A stretch of DNA of 64,000 bases from Euptelea pleiosperma (Eukaryota; Streptophyta; Magnoliopsida; Ranunculales; Eupteleaceae). The notes under the pieces are model-generated. The model searched no databases, was not told the origin of the DNA, and saw only the letters and a list, made by a program, of their open reading frames with translations. The position numbers and the translations under genes are program-made. The stretch spans positions 20,121,103 through 20,185,102 of the forward strand of contig CM068549.1 in assembly GCA_035048495.1 (NCBI GenBank), read 5' to 3'. Each line of letters opens with the position of its first letter. Position 1 is the first letter of the stretch. Shown here piece by piece: positions 23,942-33,790 of the stretch.

Positions 23942-25498
23942 TGGCATTTCTTTTGTTTGAATGTTTCAATTAATGTCAATGTCTTATCTTTTCTTTCAGC
24001 TCTGCTCTATACAAGAGGTGGCAACTCTGAACAGTCTAGATAAGTGAATTAATGGGCAACATGTATGGTATGGAGGGTGTGGGGTCCATTGAAGACAATG
24101 AATGGTAATTTTCCTGTTTAACATGTATTTCATGAAAGAACCTGACCATCGATTGCAACAGAAAGGAAGCACATTTGTTTTTAGTAAAATTGCAATTGAA
24201 AAGTAGTTTTAGAGTTGAAATTGAGAAATAGATCAATCAGCAACTCTACTCGATCATTTTAGCCCTTATTAGGGTTATTTCCAAATATTTTCGAAAATTT
24301 ACTCACTTCTAGTTTTTTTTTTTAACTTTCTTAGTCTTTCATGAACTACCGCATGACCCAGAACTCAAGCCTCCTTTTCGTATTAATGCACTGATTGAAG
24401 AAGCAGGAGCTATTATTGTGAATACAGTTTTGTCCTCACAAGTTGCATATTTGAATAATAAGGACTTTTGAGCTAGTTCAAGTCTAACAATATACCATTT
24501 TCTATGATTCCTTAGGCTGAAGTGATTCTTAAAGTACTTGCTGAATTTTCCTCTAACGTTACTGCAACAGTTGTACGTAGTACAGATGTCACTACCAAAA
24601 TCTAGGTGCTTTTTTTCTTTCTTGGTTCTATGCTTTTTTCTTTTCTTTTCCGTGCAATCATTGGTTATATTTGACAAGGTTGAATGGGCAAGATTTGTTG
24701 CATATCATGAATAGGTGTCCGTGCAATCGTATGCTTAAGGTATATATAAAAGGTTCTTGAAATTTTACGTTGCAAGTTTTGCTTGCAGAAAATGACATCT
24801 ACGTACAGTCAAACTTTACCTTATAAAAAAAAATATACATTTATTGTAATTTATATTCTTTTCTTACTTTCATTTCTACAGAGCTACCATGTATTAATGA
24901 TGAAAAGTTGAAGCGACCAACTTACTTCCCACTCGACGCCATGCAATTTATGATGGAAAATTGAAGCGACCAACTGACTTCCCGCTCAAGATGAAGGGGG
25001 TAATTTTTTATTTTAAGATTATAGAACTGTGTATATATCATAGTTTGATCAAGACTATAGTGATTAAGTTTTTTGCATTTTCAGCAGTTTCTTTTTTATG
25101 AATACAATATCAGGAGTTTGTTTTAGTGTTGTGCCTTGGGAATTAATGACTTGGTGGCAAATTTAGATTTTAATGATGTTTTTTTTTGCTTTTAAATTCT
25201 TTATATTGATTATTTGTGAATTTTTAGCATTTGTTAGTCATGATAGAAACTTGTGAGCCTTTTTTTAGATTATAATACTATTGTGAGCCTTTTTTGCTTT
25301 TAAATTATTTATATTGATTATTTTAGATCTTTGGCGATAGTGACTTTGTAATTTTTTTTAAAATTATGAAAAAGAAAAGACTACAGTTTAGGAAAAACCA
25401 TAGTCTTTAAAAAAGGTAATGTTAAATTAATATGAATATGGTTTCTTGAAAAATTGTAGTTTTTTTTATAGACTTACAACTACGGTTTTATCTAAAAC
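23942..25498. other. Decayed DNA beyond the GMPP pseudogene
   Basis: No intact gene is present. A plus-strand stretch at 24340-24470 reads FHELPHDPELKPPF then a further 20 open codons, followed by other open scraps, but I do not recognise it. A ~53-bp duplication (GAAGCGACCAAC at 24910 and 24963) is present. The final part (25320-25498) repeats short ACTA(T/C)GGTTTT-like words on both strands, reminiscent of transposon subterminal repeats. Confidence 0.4.
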
Positions 25499-26595
25499 TG
25501 AAAGTAGGATTTTTCCGCGTCGTTGGTTACGGAAACCCTAAGTCCAACAAGATTTGTAATTTTGATTCAATTTTATCCTGCAAAATTCAGATATTCTAGC
25601 ATACGGATTCGTGTCGGATGTCGATCCACACTCGGGGTAAGTTGCGCAAACAAGAACATAAAATGATGGGTTTTTGCCACAGAATTTGCTAAAAAGAATG
25701 ATGGAAGGATGAGAATGGTGATTAAGGGATCGGATTTAAAACATGTTTAGTGATTTTAGAGAAAGAAATTGCCATAAGATTAAAAAGAAAATAACTAACA
25801 CAATGAAGTAATACTAGAATTTATTGAAATAATAACTTTCTTACAATATTCTCAATCAAAATTGCGAACTAAACATAAAAAGAACTAAAAGGATTAAACT
25901 ATAAAGCCGTAAAAACTAGAGAGAGAAAGAGAATAAGAGGAGAGAGAGTATGAATTTTTAGAGAGAGAGAGAGAAATTAGAGATAGAATAGGTAGAGAGA
26001 GAAATTTTACCCATGGGAAACCTACCAATATTGAAGGTTGTGAAGATAGTAGTGGAGAGAACGGTGCACAGCAGGCGGAATGGGTAGGGCAGCACCGTGG
26101 CAAGTCGCCGAGGTTGAAGATAACGGTCTTGGCCGTTGGGTGGAGTAGCAGGTGGTGCGGGGAGTAATGAAGGCGGACTGGTTGCAGCGGCAGGCGGTGT
26201 TTTCCGGCAGGTGGCGGTGTTGCTGTTTGCAACACCAGAACGGTGTGTGCAGCACCGTGAGTGGAGGTGGAGAAGATGTGGATTGATGGCTTGCAGGTCG
26301 GTGGAGAGGTGAGCAAGGGGCTGGTGGTGGTGTTTGGCGGCGGAACTAGTAGGTAGGAGGCGGTGGACGGTGCTGCGAGCCGGAGTTGCAGGCTGCAACT
26401 CCGGTAGAAGGCGTGACAAAGATGATGAAGAAGATGAAGGAAAGAAGAGAGAAAATGGGGCCAAAGAAGAGGGAATCCGTGCGGGATTGATAGGGGGAGA
26501 GAATGGAAGAGAAAGGGGGGGGATTAGGGTTCGAACGAACCCCTATCCTTCTCCTTTTAAAGCTTCCCTATTTCCTTTAATGGAAATAGGGGATT
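25499..26595 (-). repeat. Truncated Athila-like LTR, copy E
   Basis: Read on the minus strand it ends in the family terminal block CGTAACCAACGACGCGG, then CTACTTTCA at 25499. It includes the CT-rich middle and a GC-rich palindrome at 26380-26404. Its 5' half is missing: at about 26596 it passes directly into the interior of a chromovirus-type LTR. The 168- and 140-codon minus frames inside are CT-rich translations and not genes. Confidence 0.8.
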
Positions 26596-29423
26596 TTGAT
26601 AGTTACGAATTTTAACAAAATAGAAACCCTAATCCTTCCCTAAACCTATTTATGAAAACCCTAAAGCTTTAGAAGCTTTCACAAACCCAATTCCATTGAA
26701 GAATAGAGAAAGCTCCATTAAACCTTCATCCGGGGACCGATCGCACTCGAGCAAGAAGGAAGAATTGACGGGGACTCCGATTTGAAGAACATACTCCGAG
26801 GAGAGGACGATCCGACGAATTTCAAATTTGAAGAAACTTTTGATTTTCATTAAAGTTCAAGAAACCTTGAGGTAAGTGCGCTTGATCCATCCTATACTTG
26901 TTTTTCTTCAAGATTTGTTTTTCTTTCATTAGATAATGGTTGATACTCATTATAAATTAATTTTAATAATATTTACTATATTCTTATTGGGTTGATATTT
27001 GTTTTGGGCCACCATGATGGGTTTGGCCATGGTCTATTTTGTACTTATAACGGATGACTATGTTCTTATCATTTTTGTTGTACTTTTATGATTTAAATAT
27101 TTTTATATTATTTTTTTCTAAATACCTCTTTGAATCTATTTTCCAAAACCGTTTAGTTTGTATTTTTCTGATTTTTATTGATTAAGTTATGAATTTTCTA
27201 AGTTGTATGACTTTACCAAAAAACCCAGAATTTCAGATTTTACATGGTCCGATTCACTTGGGATTTCGATCTATATTTTTAATCTAAATATTTTTCTAAT
27301 TATTTTTCATGGATACCTATATCAATCTAGTTTCTAGAACCTTTGAGTTTATATTTTTCTGATTTATATTGATTAAGTTATGATTTTTCAAACGTGCTTG
27401 ACTTTTCTGAAAAACCAAGAATTCCAGATTTTACACAATCCATTTTACCTGAGATTTCGATCCATATTTTTAACCTAAATATTTTTCTAATTATTTTTCA
27501 CAGATACCTCTATCAATCTAGTTTTCAGAACCTTTGAGTTTATATTTTTCTGATTTGTATTGATTAAGTTATGATTTTTCAAACGTGCTAGACTTTTCTG
27601 TAAAACCCAGAATTCCAGATTTTACACGGTCCACTTTACCTGAGATTTCGATCCATATTTTTAACCTAAATATTTTTCTAATTATTTTTTACAGATACCT
27701 CTGTCAATCTAGTTTCTAGAACCTTTGAGTTTATATTTTTCTGATCTATATTGATTAAGTTATGAGTTTTTAAATGTGTGGGACTTTTCTGTATCCCAGA
27801 TTCTGTCCGTCCCAATTAATTAAGATTTTTGACCTATATTTGGAATCCGAATATTTTTTTATTTATTTTTCTAAAATCTCTGTAAATCTAGTTTTTAAAT
27901 CCATTGAGTTTATATTTTTCTAATTCATATTTATTTAGTTATGATTTTTATAATGCAGTATATTTTTTTTTTGTAAAAAACCTATTAATTGTTCGTGGTT
28001 CGGTCATGATTATTAACTATTAAGGTTTTAACCTTGTTGTCTGACTAAACCCTAGATGGTTTGACCTATACCTATATGCATGGGGATCCCACCCATGTGT
28101 CTTGGATCTCTGATAGGGTTCGGCCAAGTGTCTTAGATCCCTCTTTAGGGTTCGACCTTTTGTCATGGATCCCTCGTAGAGTTCGGCCATGGCGTGTTGG
28201 ATTCTCTTGCGATTTTCACTTATATTATTCATCGATGTTGATTGTGATATTTGGTCATGTCTTATTGACTATTATACCTAGATGGTTCGACCTATACTTG
28301 TATGCATGGGGATCCCACCCATGTGTCTTGGATCCCTCATAGGGTTCGGCCAAGTGTCTTGGATCCCTCTTTAGGGTTTGACCTTGTGTCATGGATCCCT
28401 CATAGGGTTCGGCCATGGTGTGTTGGATTGTCTTGTGATTTCTGCTTATATTATTCATCCGTGTTGATCGTGACCTTCGGTGATTGTTACATGTTATTCA
28501 TGGTTAACCCTAATTCGTTCCCATATTATTACTCTTAATGATCATTGGTTCATTTTATATTTTTATTTAAAGGTTAAATACATGTGTGCTTATGTCATGT
28601 AACCCTAGTACATCTTGTTGTCATACCATGATCATCACGTCATTTCATATAAGGGGTGCATAAGGGAACGGGGTTGAAGTATATTATATACGTTTATATT
28701 GGTTTTATCAATTAATCAGGGTTCGGTATCCTAGGGTGAAAGGCCCCAGACGTTATTATATCCTGCAGATGGGTCGATGAGACCGCTCCCAGTGCGGAAA
28801 GGAGATGGAGACCCTATGTGGTTATGGGTACTAGTTGCATTGGCATCCTATACTCACGTGCATTCACCCTCATATTCATGTCATCCTTATTACATGATTG
28901 AGATGCATACCTTGATTTAAAAACTTTTATAGTATGATATCATACCATGCACACTGTTGTATTACTGGGCCTCGGCTCACGGTGCTACACCGATACCATT
29001 TTCAGATTTTGAGGAATCGAGTACGTGAGATGATTTTGAGGCGAAAGACTCCGACGCATTCGAGGAGATCGGCTAGGATTTGGGAGTCGATCCCACACTT
29101 TAGAAGACTTGATTTTGATTATTCTAAAACATTACTTATTTATTTTCACGGGCATGTAAGCCTTTGATTGAGAGCATGTTCTCACTTCCATCTCTCCATA
29201 TTTAGTTGATTGATTGAATTGTTTGAGTTATGAATTATTTTAATTATTTGTTTCCTACATCTAGACTCTTTTTTTTACTTAGTGGGTTTTCGAATGAACC
29301 TTAGTAGTCTAATTGACCTAATTGGACCACTAGGGGACATTCGTGGATCACCTCTGGGTTTGGGTACGGGTCGATCCACGGATTTTCGGGTCGTATTTGG
29401 GTATCCGAATTCGGGGCGTGACA
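26596..29423 (+). repeat. Second copy of the 3.6-kb chromovirus-type LTR, 5' truncated
   Basis: It aligns with 21127-23908 over its whole length, including the 191-bp array and the GGATCCCTC repeats, and ends CGGGGCGTGACA at 29423. The first ~800 bp of the LTR are absent, replaced by the Athila-like LTR at 25499-26595. It abuts the end of a different chromovirus LTR at 29424, suggesting it inserted into that LTR; the right-hand target copy would be CTTTG. Confidence 0.88.
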
Positions 29424-29882
29424 CTTTGAGTTTTGACCTCAATATGAGAGTTGTAGTCAACTCAGATAGCTATCCAACGGGCTTCGGAACAGCCAAATCG
29501 GACATCGGACGAAGAAATGGCGGCCGTTTTACTATAGTGGTGTCCAGGTGCACTATAAGGCTGGGAAAATTTATTTTCTCCGTTTGACCAAATTTTTGGT
29601 TTGAGACTTCCTTATACATAGTGGGTTAATGCCATATAGTTTAAAAATAAAAAATAATTAATTTATTATTTTTTCCATAATTTATTCTAGGGTATAATTA
29701 TCGAATCTGTTTAATCACTTCATAAATTGTAGTGTAAATTGGCTTGTTTGAGGATGGATCCTAGTGGTTTAGAGTTACACTTGAACCATTAAGATGCATT
29801 CATAGATCACCTCAAGGCTCGGGTATGAGGTTGACCGATAGATTTTTGGATCGGATCTGGATACCCGAATTGGGGCGTGACA
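29424..29882 (+). repeat. 3' end of the 5' LTR of the chromovirus
   Basis: It ends ATTGGGGCGTGACA, immediately before the primer binding site. The upstream part of this LTR is displaced by the LTR copy ending at 29423. It is distinct in sequence from the 3.6-kb LTR family although the terminal words agree. Confidence 0.8.
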
Positions 29883-29885
29883 GGG

Positions 29886-29897
29886 TGGTATCAGAGC
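29886..29897 (+). promoter_or_regulatory. Primer binding site, initiator tRNA-Met type
   Basis: TGGTATCAGAGC starts three bases after the LTR's terminal CA. It is the standard complement of plant initiator tRNA-Met used by chromoviruses and copia elements. It fixes the orientation of the element as plus. Confidence 0.92.
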
Positions 29898-30753
29898 GTC
29901 GGTTATATGATTTCATTGGAATTAACAATAATGAGTACATGCTTAAGACATACTAGAGACACCTTGTACACATAATAGAAACATATTAACATAAGTAGAT
30001 ACTAAAGCATAAAATACCAAAATCCATAATGTACAATAACATACTTAGGACTTCATAATCTAGACTTGCGTGTATTACTGCTTATCTAACCCCTTAGAAC
30101 TGAACTTAAATTGTTGGGAATTTGAACTATATGGCTAGGATTATTCAGATTGCCCGTAAAAAGGCCAATTATCAGGGACACCAGCTGGGAGCAGAAGTAA
30201 TAGAACCGAAACAACGACTAGTCATAACCGAACCAGATTGGAGGAGAGGAAAGGTAGCAGTAATGCGACGAGCTACAAGAGGCACTCACGGACGAGTGAA
30301 GAAAAGGGTGGATCCAAACTTATTGGCAACTACCAACTCTATACCAGCACACGATGGAGAGTCCTTAGAAGAGGAGACTGTACCCGAACCACCACCGGGA
30401 TCCCCAGGACTCGCAGCTTTGAGTGCGAGATGGGGTGCATACTACGCCTTGATGCTTTCATCAGAAGAATCCTGCACAAGCAACTCCATTAGAGAGATCT
30501 CCTCTGAGATCATCATCATAGACTAGTTTCCTATTAGGCTTTAGATTTCTTTCTGTTTTTACCTTTACTCTGTAGAACTCTTAAATTGATTAATGAACTA
30601 GACTCTTTGGACCTTTAGATGTCCGTTTTCTCTATTTTGTTATCCGTGTCTCTTTTCCTTCTGTTCTGATTTGGTGTGTAGACAACATGTCGTATGTATT
30701 TTGTTCTTCTTCTAAACCATAGTTCCCTTACAATCCTTTTGTTGTGAAGGAAC
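29898..30753 (+). other. Leader of the chromovirus with an orphan frame
   Basis: The segment lies between the primer site and gag. A 134-codon frame at 30122-30526 begins MNYMARIIQIARKKANYQG and is basic in its first 70 residues and acidic at the end. I do not recognise it; it could be a decayed part of the element or chance. Nothing else was seen. Confidence 0.4.
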
Positions 30754-31920
30754 ATGGCCAGAGGACTTGCCGGGGGTCAGGGTGATGCTGCGGGGCAACC
30801 CGACGTGACCGCTATATTTCAGGCCTTGAGGGATATGACTACTATCTTGTAGCATCAGCATGCCCAGGCCATAGCACAGGCAGAGCCACTTGGACCTGTG
30901 CGTCATGCACGGGTGGTTGATACGACAGTGTGGCTGGAGAAGTTCTAGAGGCTTCGACCACCGAAGTTTGAGGGGACTCTCGACCATACAATAGCCGAGG
31001 GATGGCTTAGGGAGATTAAGAAGATGTTAGCAGCTTTACGGGCACCAGTATATCAGTGGGTAGCCCTTGCAGCATATCAATTGGTAGGAGAGGCAGACCA
31101 TTGGTAAGAATATGTTAGATCCACTACGACCATGGCGACTATGTTATGGGAGTAGTTTAAGAGCTTTTCTTAGAAAAGCATTTTCCAGAGACCTCGAAGG
31201 ACGCAAAGATGGAGGAATTTTTGTGACTACAACAGAGAGGGATGACCGTGGCACAGTATGAGGCCAGGTTCACTGAGTTGTCACGTTTTGCACCTACCTT
31301 AGTCACCACTGAGGCAGCTAAGTGCAAACGTTTTGAGAGTGGGCTCCGGATCCAGATACGAGGGAGATTGTCACCACTACTGATTAGAGAGTACCATAGC
31401 TTGGTCAAGAGGGCCACTATTGTAGAGTAGGACCTCAAGGAGGCTCAACGTATTCTGAATGCCAAGGGTCGAGAAAGATCTACGGAGTAACATCACGATC
31501 AGAAGTGCCAGAGAGTAAATGGGCCACATCATTTCAGACAGAAAGCTTATCAGACTGGACCACCGAGACAGTTCCGTCAGCAGAATGGACCTGTTTCGAG
31601 CTAGTTTCGTCCGATAGGACCCCAAACAAGGTAGCTTTGCCAGCCTGGCCAGCAGTCAACACATTTTCGACCAATGGGACAACCGCCAGTTCACAAGCCT
31701 GTGGGAGGACACTAGGTTGGTCAACAAATTTAGCCGACATGCTTTGGGTGTGGTCAGCCAGGCCATATCAGACCTAACTGCCCATTGCCACGAGAGCAGC
31801 AACAGCCCCGCCTTCTGTATGCTCAGCTGCTATCGGCACCACCACCGTAGTAGCAGACTCGGACTCTAGAGCACCACCATTGCCGACCCAACAGCAGGCC
31901 TATCAAAGGCAGACTCAACA
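30754..31920 (+). pseudogene. Chromovirus gag, decayed
   Basis: The start MARGLAGGQGDAAGQ at 30754 is followed by the capsid region (RPPKFEGTLDHTIAEGWL near 30955-31010, then the region ending at the PMTVAQYEARFTELS-like motif at 31242). Stops interrupt it (for example TAG at 30850-30852 and near 30948) and several frame changes occur. A perfect CCHC zinc knuckle (CFGC, GQPGH, IRPNC) lies at 31740-31781 in a shifted frame, followed by a Gln/Pro-rich tail. Gag forms the virus-like particle. This copy is inactive. Confidence 0.8.
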
Positions 31921-32034
31921 GTAGCCCCGTCAACAGCAACCTCAGCCAGCACAAGGCAAAGTGTCCGCTTTAGTCACCCCGGACGAGGACGCGACCAACG
32001 ATGTGGTTGAAGGTACTTTTCTCTTGTTCAACTC

Positions 32035-32530
32035 TTAGGCTAGAGTTCTTTTCAATTCTGGTGCTACTCATTCTTTTATCACTACATCATTTGCATCTAC
32101 CTTGGGCTTGAGTTTCGAGCTTATGACTCGCCCCTTATTCGTGTGTACTCCTGTGGAGAGGAGGGTTGGAGTGAACAGGATCTGTAAAGATTGTACACTT
32201 CAAATTTCAGACCAAGAATTGGTCGGTGACCTGATTCTGCTAGAGTTATCTGACTTGGATGTTATCCTGGGCATGGATTGGCTAGCGTCATACCATGTCA
32301 CAGTGGATTGCTTTAAGAAGAAGATATCATTCCAGATGTCAGATGGACCTATTTTCCACTTCTATGGTAATAGACGTGTTGATGACAATACGAGTTATTT
32401 TGCGCATGTGCTCTACGAAGAGTTTGCCACATCATCACTCGGGTCAGAGGATGTTCTTCAGGACTTCCTTGATGTGTTTCCAGAAGAACTACCAAGTTTA
32501 CCACCAAAGAGAGGTGGAGTTTGGGATTGA
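32035..32530 (+). pseudogene. Chromovirus aspartic protease with altered active site
   Basis: The frame reads ARVLFNSGATHSFITTSF, then a typical retropepsin fold including [18 protein letters not shown]. The catalytic triplet, normally DSG, reads NSG, so the key aspartate is replaced by asparagine. The end ([16 protein letters not shown]) is the usual link to reverse transcriptase, and the frame shifts there. The protein would lack protease activity. Confidence 0.8.
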
Positions 32531-33790
32531 GGTCTATCCAGGGACATCACCAATATCGATTGCACCATATCGGATGGCACCATTAGAGATGAAGGAGCTC
32601 AAAGATTAGCTTTAGGAGCTTCAAAAAATGGGGTTTACAGACCGAGTATTTCACCGTGGGGAGCACCAGTTATATTCATAAAGAAGAAAATTGATCGCTT
32701 CGACTTTGCATCAACTATAGACGGCTCAACCGAATTACAGTAAAGAACCGATATCCATTACCTCGCATCGATGACTTATTTGACCAGCTTCAGGAAGCAC
32801 GACACTTTTTGAAGATTTACTTACGGTCAGGATATCATCAGCTTCGAATGAAGGATGAAGATGTGCTGAAGACAGCCTTCAGGACCAGATATGGACACTA
32901 CGAGTCTCTCGTCATACCATTTGGGTTGACGAAAGCACCAGCGGCCATCATGGACTTGATGAACCACATTTTTTTACCTTACTTGGACCAGTTCGTAGTT
33001 GTCTTCATCGACGACATTCTGATTTATTCAAAGACGCCAGAGGAGCACACAGTGCATCTTCGGATTACACTTCAGACCTTGCGAAAACAACAATTGTATG
33101 CCAAGAAAGAGAAGTGTTCATTTTAGATCGAGGAAGTCCAGTTCCTTGGACACATGATTACAGTAGCAGGCAATTCAGTAGACCCAACAAAAGTAGAGGC
33201 AGTTTCCAATTGGGAGCGACCGAAAATCATTTCAGAAATACGCAATTTTCTTAGGCTCGCAGGCTACTACAGACGTTTCGTTGAGGGATTCTCAAGCTTG
33301 GCAGCACCAATGATGAAGCTAACCAGGAAAGACGAAAAGTTCGTAGGAACCGACCAGTGTGAAGCATCATTTCAGGAGTTGAAGACTCGGCTTACGACAG
33401 CCCCATTCTTGACTATAACAGACAGTGGAGCCAACTATGTGAACTACAGTGGCGCTTCGAGGAGCAGACTTGGTTGTGTGCTTATGCAGAACAGGAGAGT
33501 TGTGGCCTACGCTTCGAGGCAGTTGAAGATTCACGAGCAGAATTACCTGACACACCACTAGGAACTTGCAGCAATTATTTTTGCCCTGAAGATTTGGAGA
33601 CATTACTCTTACGGCGTACAGTTTGAGGTATACTCGGACCATAAAAGTTTGAAGTATATTTTCACCCAGAAGGAACTCAACTTGCGACAAAGACGATGGA
33701 TGGAGTTCTTGAAAGACTACGACTTCGCGCTACAATATCATCCGGGCAAGGCTAACGTAGTTGCAGATGCGTTGAGTAGAAAGACTTGAG
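32531..33790 (+). pseudogene. Chromovirus reverse transcriptase and RNase H
   Basis: After a frameshifted start ([18 protein letters not shown], then SPWGAPVIF in another frame) the RT palm is readable: [37 protein letters not shown] and the catalytic [10 protein letters not shown] near 33010. A TAG at 33124-33126 interrupts before IEEVQFLGH. The connection and RNase H follow (FLRLAGYYRRFVEGFS, VVAYASRQLKIHEQNY, a stop at 33559, then [14 protein letters not shown] and [11 protein letters not shown]). In RNase H the first catalytic position looks degenerate (NYSGASRSRLG in place of D-SG-G). It is non-functional but unmistakably Ty3/gypsy. Confidence 0.88.

Noticed and set aside
25894..26615. 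Minus-strand frames of 140 and 168 codons
   Set aside because: Part of Athila-like LTR E, same CT-rich composition.
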